From: an uncultured Collinsella sp.
GTDB taxonomy: Bacteria > Actinomycetota > Coriobacteriia > Coriobacteriales > Coriobacteriaceae
Assembly: GCA_902478365.1 (NCBI GenBank)
Contig: CABSKX010000054.1
Coordinates: forward strand, 1-14,579
DNA: 14,579 nt
Direction of reading: 5' to 3'
Shown here piece by piece: positions 7,163 through 13,216 of the stretch. Position 1 is the first letter of the stretch; every line of letters begins with the position of its first letter. The notes below the pieces were generated by a model that searched no databases, had not been told where the DNA came from, and saw only the letters and a program-made list of their open reading frames with translations. The position numbers were made by a program, and so were the translations under genes.

Positions 7163-7290
7163 GCCGTTCGCCTATCGAGGCCTTTTCTTTTCACTTGAAG
7201 AAGCTAAAGTTGCATCTCAGCTTTTGGCGCGTTTATTTTGGATGCGCGCAGTCGGCGGGCGTGCCCGTCGCGATTTTGAAAGGACTTCGT

Positions 7291-8091
7291 ATGGGACTTT
7301 TCACTGGTAAGACCGTGATCGTCACCGGCGGCGGCAAGGCCACGCTTAAGGACGGCTCTGCTGGCTCCATCGGCTACGGCATCGATATCGCTTTTGCCAA
7401 GGAGGGCGCGAACCTCGTTATCACCGGTCGCAACGTCGCCAAGCTCGAGGCTGCCAAAGAGTCTCTTGAGGCCGAGTACGGCGTCAAGGTTCTGCCTGTT
7501 CAGGCCGATGTCTCGGCTGGTCAGGACAACGAGGCCGTCGTGCAGAACGTTATCGACAAGGCGATTGAGGAGTTCGGTCGCATCGACGCCGTCGTCAACA
7601 ACGCTCAGGCCAGCGCCTCGGGTGTGACCATCGCCGACCACACTATGGACCAGTTTAACCTTGCCATTTACTCTGGCCTGTATGCCACCTACCTGTACAT
7701 GCAGAAGGCCTATCCGCACCTGAAGGAGACCAAGGGCTCCGTGGTCAACTTTGCTTCGGGCGCCGGCCTGTTTGGCAACTATGGCCAGTGCAGCTATGCT
7801 GCCGCCAAGGAGGGCATCCGCGGTCTGACCCGCGTCGCCGCCAACGAGTGGGGCAAGGACGGCATCAACGTCAACATTGTGTGCCCGCTTGCCTGGACTG
7901 CTGCGCTCGAGAACTTCCAGGATGCCTATCCCGAGGCGTTTAAGGCCAACGTCCACATGCCGCCGGCAGGCCACTACGGCGACGTCGAGAAGGAGATCGG
8001 CCGCGTGGTCGTTCAGCTTTGCGGCCCCGACTTTAAGTACATGAACGGCGAGACCGTTACCCTCGAGGGTGGCATGGGCCAGCGGCCGTAG
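7291..8091 (+). CDS. SDR-family oxidoreductase, candidate bile acid 12-alpha-hydroxysteroid dehydrogenase
   Basis: This is a 266-residue classical short-chain dehydrogenase/reductase. The nucleotide site begins TGGG (12-15) and ends SIGYG (26-30), with an intervening KATLKDGSAG loop. ADV (72-74), NNAQ (103-106, in place of the usual NNAG) and the catalytic set S156, Y169 and K173 (YAAAK) follow. Arg47 after the second strand favours NADP(H). From memory, the run NNAQASASG, the YSGLYAT segment, NFASGAGLFGN and the C-terminal TLEGGMGQRP are all characteristic of the NADP-dependent 12-alpha-hydroxysteroid dehydrogenases of Eggerthella-type gut bacteria, which interconvert 12-hydroxy and 12-oxo bile acids. 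The ATG at 7291 is used because AAAGGA ends 6 nt upstream; an open frame extends to 7195 without a good site. The gene is monocistronic, and a structured element begins 3 bp after its stop. The SDR fold is certain; the substrate is inferred. Confidence 0.9.
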   Translation: MGLFTGKTVIVTGGGKATLKDGSAGSIGYGIDIAFAKEGANLVITGRNVAKLEAAKESLEAEYGVKVLPVQADVSAGQDNEAVVQNVIDKAIEEFGRIDAVVNNAQASASGVTIADHTMDQFNLAIYSGLYATYLYMQKAYPHLKETKGSVVNFASGAGLFGNYGQCSYAAAKEGIRGLTRVAANEWGKDGINVNIVCPLAWTAALENFQDAYPEAFKANVHMPPAGHYGDVEKEIGRVVVQLCGPDFKYMNGETVTLEGGMGQRP

Positions 8092-8093
8092 GA

Positions 8094-8269
8094 GTTACGG
8101 CGTTTTACCAAACGCCGTAACGGGCCGACGCTGCGCGGTCACCAGAGCGACAATTTGTCATTCAAAGAGGGCGGCATGACCAGAAGGTCTATGCCGCCCT
8201 CTTTTCATGCCAACTTGTTCGCTCTGGCGACCGCTCGCTGACGTTGCCAGAGCATCGGCGTTACCTTGG
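8094..8269 (+). repeat. Structured intergenic element, copy 2 (hairpin plus long bulged hairpin)
   Basis: A 12-bp hairpin (8094-8105 with 8110-8121, loop TACC) starts 3 bp after the SDR stop codon. The long hairpin follows with 16-nt outer arms (8135-8150 with 8219-8234, one mismatch), then CAA/TTG, TTG/CAA and CAT/ATG segments broken by single mismatches. The apical stem is 18 bp (8164-8181 with 8186-8204), has one bulged T and is capped by AGAA. GCCGA/TCGGC (8124-8128 with 8255-8259) may close the base. Compared with copy 1, the opening hairpin, GGCCGACGCTGC, the TTCAA, the GACC-AGAA-GGTC apex and the CATCGGCGTT tail are conserved. The outer arms have unrelated sequence but remain paired. 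Confidence 0.75.
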
Positions 8270-8278
8270 CTGTTGGAT

Positions 8279-8460
8279 GTAGTCGTTGGGGACGTTCTTA
8301 GAAAAGTAGTCGTTGGGGACGTTCTTAAATGACTAGTCGAAGGGGACACTCTTGCCGGCGCTTGGGGACACTCTTGCCGGCAGATTGGGACACTCCTTTG
8401 TAAGGTGGCGCTGAAGACTGTCCCCGACGGCTAGTCGTTTAAGAACGTCCCCAATGACTA
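8279..8460. repeat. Cluster of GGGGAC-core repeats, five forward and two inverted
   Basis: Forward units start near 8279, 8306, 8333, 8361 and 8384. The first three share (G/C)TAGTCG, then GGGGAC and a CTT tail; the later ones keep GGGGACACTC or GGGACACTCC. Two reversed units follow near 8416 and 8438. The 23-bp unit at 8307-8329 is repeated inverted at 8438-8460 with one mismatch, so the cluster can fold on itself. Unit length and inverted pairing resemble REP/BIME elements mobilised by Y1 transposases. No such transposase is in the window. No protein-coding gene is supported between 8092 and 8555. Confidence 0.65.
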
Positions 8461-8512
8461 TGACCCCTTTGCATCAGTTTCTGTCGAGTCGGTGCGGGTT
8501 GTTGGTTGCCCG

Positions 8513-8518
8513 TATAAT
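8513..8518 (+). promoter_or_regulatory. Perfect -10 of the tgt promoter
   Basis: TATAAT lies 37 bp before the tgt start codon, giving a leader of about 30 nt. The -35 at normal spacing is poor. No preQ1-riboswitch-like structure is evident in this short leader. Confidence 0.55.
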
Positions 8519-8555
8519 GGTTTGCGTATGAACCGCAACCAAGGAGTTCCAGTTT

Positions 8556-9695
8556 ATGGACCAGAGCCTTTTTAAATTCGACCTGATTGCCGAGGATCCG
8601 ACGACGCACGCGCGTGCCGGCGTACTGCACACCCCGCACGGCGACATCGAGACGCCGATCTTTATGCCCGTGGGCACCAAGGCAAACGTCAAGGGTATTC
8701 CTACCGAGACCGTCAAGCAGCTCGGTGCCCAGATCGTGCTTGCCAATACCTACCATCTGTCCATGCGTCCCGGCGAGGACACCATCGCCGAGCTGGGCGG
8801 ACTGCACAAGTTTATGAACTGGCACGGCCCCATCCTCACCGATTCGGGCGGTTTCCAGGTCTTCAGCCACAACGACGCCGTCAAGCTCACCGACGAGGGC
8901 GTGCGCTTTATCGTCAACGACTACGACGGCCGCCACGTGTTCTGGACGCCCGAGGACAACATGGAAATCGCCATGAAGCTCGGCTCCGACATCTGCATGC
9001 AGCTCGACCAGTGCCCCGGCTATCCTGCCACACGCGCCTACGTCGAGCGCGCGGTGGAACTGTCGAGCATGTGGGCCGAGCGCTGCTACAAGGCTCACAC
9101 CCGCGATGACCAGGCACTCTTTGGCATCGTCCAGGGCGGCATGCATCTGGACCTGCGCCTGCGCTCGCTGCGCCACCTGGAGGAGTGCGGCGACTTCCCC
9201 GGCTATGGCATCGGCGGCTACTCGGTGGGCGAGGACCACGAGACCATGTTCGAGACGCTGGCGCCGCTGGTTTCCGAGTACATGCCTAAGCACAAGCCGC
9301 GCTACCTCATGGGCGTCGGCAACCCTACCACGCTCGTGCGCGGCGTTGGCGTGGGCATCGACATGTTCGACTGCGTGCTGCCGACGCGCACCGGCCGCAT
9401 GGGTACGGCGTTCTCCAGTGAGGGTCGCCTTAACTTCCGCAACGCGCGCTTTGCGCACGACGACGGCCCCATCGATCCCACCTGCACCTGCCCGGTGTGC
9501 ACGGGCGGCTACAGCCGCGCGCTCATCCGCCACATGGTCACGCAGAAGGAGATGCTCGGCGGTATTCTGCTGTCGATGCACAATATCTACTACCTGCTCA
9601 ACCTTATGCAGCGTGCCCGCCAGGCCATTATTGAGGGCCGCTACGGCGCGTTTGTGAGCGACTGGATGAACAGCCCTGCGGCGGTGGATTACTAA
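8556..9695 (+). CDS. tgt: Queuine/preQ1 tRNA-guanine transglycosylase
   Basis: Tgt exchanges guanine at position 34 of tRNA-Asp, -Asn, -His and -Tyr for preQ1, the first tRNA-level step of queuosine formation. The 379-residue protein has the usual length and motifs: ANTYHL (63-68), TDSGGFQVF with D96, GIVQGG (190-195), YSVGE (222-226), GIDMFDCVLPTR, where D272 corresponds to the catalytic nucleophile (Asp280 in Zymomonas), and the zinc ligands C310, C312, C315 and H342. The ATG at 8556 has AAGGAG 9 nt upstream and a TATAAT box at a suitable distance. It is separated from queH-queA by about 3.7 kb containing two unrelated genes, yet the three enzymes act in one pathway. No obvious anomaly in the active site is seen. 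Confidence 0.96.
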   Translation: MDQSLFKFDLIAEDPTTHARAGVLHTPHGDIETPIFMPVGTKANVKGIPTETVKQLGAQIVLANTYHLSMRPGEDTIAELGGLHKFMNWHGPILTDSGGFQVFSHNDAVKLTDEGVRFIVNDYDGRHVFWTPEDNMEIAMKLGSDICMQLDQCPGYPATRAYVERAVELSSMWAERCYKAHTRDDQALFGIVQGGMHLDLRLRSLRHLEECGDFPGYGIGGYSVGEDHETMFETLAPLVSEYMPKHKPRYLMGVGNPTTLVRGVGVGIDMFDCVLPTRTGRMGTAFSSEGRLNFRNARFAHDDGPIDPTCTCPVCTGGYSRALIRHMVTQKEMLGGILLSMHNIYYLLNLMQRARQAIIEGRYGAFVSDWMNSPAAVDY

Positions 9696-9843
9696 GAGCG
9701 GCGTGGGCGCTTGCAGAGCGCGGGCAACGGCAAGGGCGAGCGCCGGCCGGTCATCGCGTTCGCTAAGACCGTCTGCGCGACCGCTGACCGATAGCTTGCA
9801 AGCACTTGATGCATCGTGGGTACCATACCGAATAGTTGATGTT

Positions 9844-9890
9844 CGGGCGGGTGTTTGGCGCATGGCGTCGACCCCGCCCGTTTTCTTTTT
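9844..9890 (+). terminator. Rho-independent terminator between tgt and LOG gene, possible attenuator
   Basis: CGGGCGGG (9844-9851) pairs with CCCGCCCG (9873-9880) over a 21-nt loop and is followed directly by TTTTCTTTTT. This is the best canonical terminator in the window. It ends 16 bp before the LOG start codon and 6 bp before that gene's AGGAG, leaving no room for a promoter after it. LOG transcription must therefore pass through it. Confidence 0.7.
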
Positions 9891-9906
9891 CTCGATAGGA
9901 GTACCC

Positions 9907-10665
9907 ATGATTAAGAACGAGAATGTTGAGGGCGAGCCGGCCTACGACGAGACGTACCGCCGCGGCCCCGTGGTCATGCGCGGCCCCATGATTCCTAAGG
10001 ACAATACGTACGCCAACCTGCTGGCGCCCGAGGAGTCGACCGACTGGCTGCATGCTGATCCGTGGCGTGTGCTGCGCATTCAGGCAGAGTTTGTCGACGG
10101 CTTTGGCGCGCTTGCCGAGCTCGGGCCCGCGGTGACCATCTTCGGCAGCGCCCGCACGCCCAAGACCGATCCGCTCTACAAGGCGGCGCGTACCGTCGGG
10201 CGCAAGATTGCGCAACGTGGCGTGGCGGTCATCACCGGTGGCGGCCCCGGCATCATGGAAGCGGCCAACAGGGGAGCGGCGAGCGTCAACGGCAAGTCAG
10301 TTGGTTTGGGCATTGAGCTGCCGCACGAGCATGGGCTCAACAAATATGTGAACCTCGGTATGGACTTCCGTTACTTCTTTGTGCGCAAGACCATGTTCGT
10401 CAAATACAGCTCGGGCGCCATCGTGTTTCCCGGAGGTTTTGGTACGCTCGACGAGATGTTCGAGGTGCTCACGCTGGTGCAGACGCACAAGGTCAAGCGC
10501 ATGCCGCTTGTGCTGGTGGGTACCGAGTACTGGCAGGGCCTATTCGACTGGCTTAACGGTCCGGTGATGGATGCCGGTATGATCAGCCCGCTCGATCCCG
10601 AGCTCGTACACATCACCGACGACCTCAACGAAGCTGTCGACATTGTCCTGAGCGGGTTGATGTAG
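9907..10665 (+). CDS. LOG family protein (TIGR00730 type), nucleotide phosphoribohydrolase
   Basis: LOG-family enzymes release the base from nucleoside 5'-monophosphates; the plant and actinobacterial members activate cytokinin ribotides. The 252-residue product contains FGSARTP (79-85), GGGPGIMEAANRGA (111-124), R160-K-T-M-F and the diagnostic PGGFGTLDE (175-183), which carry the phosphate-binding and catalytic residues. It has about 70 residues before the first core strand, so it is a longer LOG form than the minimal 180-residue type. The ATG at 9907 has AGGAG 5 nt upstream; an open frame reaches back to 9703 without a site and overlaps the terminator, so it is not used. The true substrate in this organism is unknown. 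The gap upstream (9696-9906) holds the terminator and a small GCGCT/AGCGC stem at 9707-9721. Confidence 0.9.
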   Translation: MIKNENVEGEPAYDETYRRGPVVMRGPMIPKDNTYANLLAPEESTDWLHADPWRVLRIQAEFVDGFGALAELGPAVTIFGSARTPKTDPLYKAARTVGRKIAQRGVAVITGGGPGIMEAANRGAASVNGKSVGLGIELPHEHGLNKYVNLGMDFRYFFVRKTMFVKYSSGAIVFPGGFGTLDEMFEVLTLVQTHKVKRMPLVLVGTEYWQGLFDWLNGPVMDAGMISPLDPELVHITDDLNEAVDIVLSGLM

Positions 10666-10699
10666 GGCGAGCGTGCCTGTTGTTGTAGTAATGAGAACG

Positions 10700-10731
10700 G
10701 CAGATTGATGTTATTTAACATCAGCCTGCCA
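10700..10731. promoter_or_regulatory. Dyad operator of the toxin-antitoxin operon
   Basis: A perfect palindrome TGATGTTA-TT-TAACATCA (10707-10724) is extended by GGCAG/CTGCC flanks (10700-10704, 10727-10731). A further half-site TGATGTAA lies at 10748-10755, overlapping the end of the -10. Antitoxins with ribbon-helix-helix domains bind such dyads next to their own promoter. It may also serve as a weak terminator for the LOG gene. Confidence 0.55.
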
Positions 10732-10742
10732 TCTAAACTGGG

Positions 10743-10748
10743 TATACT
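10743..10748 (+). promoter_or_regulatory. -10 box of the toxin-antitoxin operon
   Basis: TATACT lies 30 bp before the antitoxin ATG. The -35 position (about 10720-10725) falls on the right arm of the palindrome, so operator binding would block polymerase. Confidence 0.5.
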
Positions 10749-10778
10749 GATGTAAAAGACGAGGCGAGGAGGTCGCGT

Positions 10779-11078
10779 ATGTCTACTGCAACGGTTAAGC
10801 CTACGACGGTTCGCATCGAAGAGGGGCTCAAGGAACAGGCGACTGAGTTCTTGGACTCAGTTGGTTTGAGTCTCAATTCGTATCTCAACCTTGCTGTTCG
10901 GCAGCTGGTAAATCAGCGAAAGATTCCTTTTGAGATTGTAGGAAGGGCGGAAGTGCCCAACGAGGCGACGAGGCGTGCCATGGTAATCGCCGAAGCTCAT
11001 GAGTTGGGGATTTTGCCGGACGATAGCCCGTCATTCAACGACGCTGATGAGCTTATATCGTTCCTCGATGAGGGCTAG
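10779..11078 (+). CDS. RelB/DinJ family antitoxin
   Basis: This is a 99-residue antitoxin. Residues 8-55 form a ribbon-helix-helix domain: the strand TTVRIEEGLKEQA, then helices through SLNSYLNLAVRQLVNQRKIPFEI, a classic RelB/DinJ pattern. The C-terminal half is acidic and probably wraps the toxin. AGGAGG sits 6 nt before the ATG. The toxin gene starts 2 bp after the stop codon, so the two are translationally linked. It is expected to repress its own promoter through the upstream dyad. Codon use is visibly less GC-rich than that of the neighbours, consistent with an acquired cassette. Confidence 0.9.
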   Translation: MSTATVKPTTVRIEEGLKEQATEFLDSVGLSLNSYLNLAVRQLVNQRKIPFEIVGRAEVPNEATRRAMVIAEAHELGILPDDSPSFNDADELISFLDEG

Positions 11079-11080
11079 CG

Positions 11081-11389
11081 ATGTTTGAGATTAAAGTCGA
11101 GGCTCAGTTTAAGGTGGATTACAAACGGACGATGCGCATCCATCCGCAGCTAAAGAGCGAGTTTAAAGCGGCGGTTGCAGAGCTTGTGGCCCATGGGTCG
11201 CTTCCAGCGGAGTACGGCGCCCACGAGCTCTCAAACCCGGGCGGAAACTACAACGGCCACATCGATTTCCACCTATCCGATGGCTTGGTCGATGTGGTCG
11301 TTCTGTACTTGCCGCATAAGACTAATCCTGTGATCCGACTGGTCAGAATGGGCTCGCATGAGGAATTATTCCAGGGCCCGCAGGGCTGA
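11081..11389 (+). CDS. YafQ family mRNA interferase toxin
   Basis: This is a 102-residue RelE-superfamily toxin, expected to cut mRNA in the ribosome. Aligning by eye with E. coli YafQ, the catalytic or near-catalytic residues His50, His63, Asp67, His87 and Phe91 have counterparts in AHEL, DFHL, the Asp before VVVLY, and RMGSHEELF. The Trp68 position is Val here, and there is a short insertion between the FHL and VVVLY segments. GAGGG lies 6 nt before the ATG, inside the end of the antitoxin gene. A convergent hairpin follows before degV. The intact frame and conserved histidines suggest an active toxin; activity is not shown. Confidence 0.88.
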   Translation: MFEIKVEAQFKVDYKRTMRIHPQLKSEFKAAVAELVAHGSLPAEYGAHELSNPGGNYNGHIDFHLSDGLVDVVVLYLPHKTNPVIRLVRMGSHEELFQGPQG

Positions 11390-11404
11390 TTGCCGATTTC
11401 TAAG

Positions 11405-11467
11405 TTGCGGTGAAATAGGGACTGATTGGCGGCTGATAAGCCAAAAACAGTCCCTATTTCACCGCAA
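11405..11467. terminator. AGTTGCGGTGA hairpin at a convergent junction, copy 2
   Basis: Perfect 20-bp arms (11405-11424 and 11448-11467, TTGCGGTGAAATAGGGACTG) enclose a loop that itself pairs through TTGGC/GCCAA. It sits between the toxin gene and the convergent degV gene, ending 15 bp from the degV stop codon. It is related to the hairpin at 5121-5187. Confidence 0.65.
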
Positions 11468-11482
11468 GTGGTAAAGGTGCTC

Positions 11483-12343
11483 CTAGTGGATGGGCTGGTA
11501 GCGCGGGCAGTAGCTGATGGCGATGGCGTCGACGCCTACATGGGTGGCGATGGTGCAGCCGATGGGGCCGGTGCCGGCGTCTACGTAGTCCTGGCCTGCG
11601 AGCGCTTGGTTGACGAGCTCCTGCTCCTCGGCTGCGCCGGTCGTGAGCACGCGCACGCTGGAGCCCGGATGCTCGGCCAAAAATGCGAGGCAGTCGGCCA
11701 TGGTGTTGGCGACGATGCGCTTGGCGCCGCGACCCTTTTTGATGGCCTTGATCTCGCCCGATTTCCACTCCGGTGAAACGGCCAGGCGAATGTTGAGCAT
11801 CTGCGTCAGCTGGCCGGCGAGCTTGGGCGCGCGGCCGTTCTTAACGAGGTTCTCGAGCGTGCGGGGAATCAGCAGCAGGCGGGCGTCGGGCAGCGTCGCG
11901 CGGATCTGCGCCTCGGTCTCGTCCAGGCTGCGGCCGTCCTCGCGCATGGCGAGCGCGTACTCCACCAGCAGGCCCTCGGCGCCCGAGCCGGTGCGCGAGT
12001 CGATGCAACGCACGTCGAGCTCGTGGGTATCGGCCACCTGGCACGCGTTGGCGTAGCAGGCAGACCACTCGCTGCACAGCGAGATAAAGATGGCGTTGTC
12101 GTGGCCGTCGGCACGCACGCGATCGAAGAGCTCCTTGAACTCACCGGCGCTCGGCTGCGAGGTGTGCGGCAGTTGCTCGGAGCCTGCCATGCGGGCGACG
12201 TATTCCTGGGCGGTGATCTGCACCTGGTCGAGCAGGTCCTCGCCCTCGATAATCACATGTAGCGGAATCACGTAAATGCCGAGCTCTTGGGCGCGGGCGG
12301 GGGAGATGTCCGACGTGGAGTCGGTTATGATGGCAAAAGACAT
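11483..12343 (-). CDS. DegV family fatty-acid-binding protein
   Basis: DegV proteins bind a fatty acid in a cleft between two domains. The FakB members present exogenous fatty acids to FakA kinase for phospholipid synthesis. The 286-residue product begins SFAIITDSTSDI, has TSQPS (61-65) for carboxylate binding, an ISLCSEWSACYANA segment in place of the common SSxLSGTYQSA, DSRTGSGAEGLLV (115-127), a TLENLVKNGR segment and a C-terminal GCTIATHVG typical of the family. The ATG at 12343 follows AAAGG by 7-8 nt; the frame extends to 12400 without a better site. Convergent with the toxin gene and divergent from the HAD gene, it seems monocistronic. No fakA is in view, so a FakB role is an inference. 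Confidence 0.92.
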   Translation of the reverse strand: MSFAIITDSTSDISPARAQELGIYVIPLHVIIEGEDLLDQVQITAQEYVARMAGSEQLPHTSQPSAGEFKELFDRVRADGHDNAIFISLCSEWSACYANACQVADTHELDVRCIDSRTGSGAEGLLVEYALAMREDGRSLDETEAQIRATLPDARLLLIPRTLENLVKNGRAPKLAGQLTQMLNIRLAVSPEWKSGEIKAIKKGRGAKRIVANTMADCLAFLAEHPGSSVRVLTTGAAEEQELVNQALAGQDYVDAGTGPIGCTIATHVGVDAIAISYCPRYQPIH

Positions 12344-12399
12344 AATTGCACCTTTCGTTGGGGCGCTTGCGCGCCGCCTTCTGAGAGCAAAGTGCGACA

Positions 12400-12428
12400 A
12401 GTATAGTGGAGTCGTTCCACATTGCCAG
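12400..12428 (-). promoter_or_regulatory. Likely degV promoter
   Basis: On the minus strand CTGGCA (12423-12428) and TATACT (12400-12405) are separated by 17 nt, giving a leader of about 50 nt. A small dyad TGTTGA-ATAG-TCAACA (12436-12451) lies just upstream, between degV and the divergent HAD gene, and could be an operator for either. Confidence 0.5.
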
Positions 12429-12499
12429 CTTTAATTGTTGAATAGTCAACAGTTTGAAGTGTCGGTGTGGAAATCATCAACTGGGGAAGAGGGATGCCG

Positions 12500-13162
12500 A
12501 TGGAGGCGCTGGAGATATGCAGGCGGCCGGTCGTGCTGTTTGATTTCGATGGCACGGTGGCCGATACGGGTCGGGCGGTGATGACCTCGACGCGCAAGAC
12601 GCTGGCTGCGCGCGGGTTTTTAGAAGCGCAGATGGGCGACCTGCGCCGCATGATCGGGCCGCCCCTGTGGAAGAGCTTCCACGACTTCTACGGCTTTACG
12701 CGCGAGGAATCGCTCGTGGTGGCCGACGAGTACCGCGCCTTTTTTGATGAGCTGGGACCGGGGGAGTACCCCGTGTTCGATGGGATCCCCGAGCTGTTGG
12801 ATGGGTTGGCCGCGCAGGGGCATCGCATGGCGGTCGCGACGTCTCGCATGGAGGCAAAGTGCATCGATATGGTGCATGAGCTGGGGCTTTGCCAGTTCGA
12901 AGCCGTGGTTGGCATGAATCCGACGCAGGGGCGCGAGACCAAAGCGGATTCGGTCCGCGATGCGCTGGCGGCCCTGGGCGCGACCGCGGACGAGGCCGTG
13001 ATGATCGGCGACCGCTTTAACGACGTCGAGGGTGCGCACGTGATGGGCGTGCCGTGCATCGGCATCTATTCGGGCGCGGCGGCGCCGGGGGAGCACGAGG
13101 CCGCGGGCGCCGATGCGGTGGTGCACTCGGTGGCCGAGCTTGCTAAACTTTTCGCAATATAA
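12500..13162 (+). CDS. HAD-superfamily phosphatase, phosphoglycolate phosphatase / 5'-nucleotidase-like
   Basis: This is a 220-residue haloacid-dehalogenase-type hydrolase. Motif I is DFDGTVADT (D15 nucleophile, D17), motif II is VATSR (113-117), the motif III lysine is probably K148, and motif IV is IGDRFNDVEGA with D171 and D175. An alpha-helical cap lies between residues about 25 and 90, and IGPPL (52-56) is typical of the Gph / HAD_5NT-like branch. ATG 12500 is chosen because AGAGGG ends 6 nt upstream; in-frame ATG 12494 and GTG 12467 are less well placed. The dipeptidase gene follows 54 bp later in the same direction, so they may share a transcript. The substrate cannot be told from sequence. 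Confidence 0.88.
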   Translation: MEALEICRRPVVLFDFDGTVADTGRAVMTSTRKTLAARGFLEAQMGDLRRMIGPPLWKSFHDFYGFTREESLVVADEYRAFFDELGPGEYPVFDGIPELLDGLAAQGHRMAVATSRMEAKCIDMVHELGLCQFEAVVGMNPTQGRETKADSVRDALAALGATADEAVMIGDRFNDVEGAHVMGVPCIGIYSGAAAPGEHEAAGADAVVHSVAELAKLFAI

Positions 13163-13216
13163 GTATGTGATGTGAGGGGCGGGCACGCTCGCCGCTCATT
13201 GGTAAGGAGGTCGTCC

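Noticed and set aside
7195..7290. N-terminal extension of the SDR
   Set aside because: The extension has no SDR counterpart and ATG 7291 has a good ribosome binding site; SDRs of this type start with a short MGxFxGK segment.
8158..8349. A 63-codon minus-strand frame across the intergenic repeats
   Set aside because: Its Thr/Ser-Pro repeat product comes from the GGGGACGTTCTT DNA repeats, so the protein periodicity reflects DNA repetition.
8279..8460. CRISPR array
   Set aside because: Units are degenerate, about 23-28 bp with almost no unique spacers, some are inverted, and no cas gene is near.
4878..8460. Composite transposon bounded by the two structured elements
   Set aside because: The copies are only partly similar in sequence, no transposase or target-site duplication is visible, and the genes between them look ordinary for the genome. 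It is kept only as a hypothesis within the queuosine finding.
8461..8555. preQ1 riboswitch upstream of tgt, and likewise upstream of queH and queA
   Set aside because: Leaders are short and I see no pseudoknot-type preQ1 pattern with an A-rich tail overlapping the ribosome binding site.
9703..9906. N-terminal extension of the LOG protein
   Set aside because: The frame is open, but it crosses a strong terminator and lacks a ribosome binding site, while ATG 9907 has AGGAG at 5 nt.
8439..9908. A 489-codon minus-strand frame opposite tgt
   Set aside because: It covers tgt plus repeat DNA and has no ribosome binding site or family motif.
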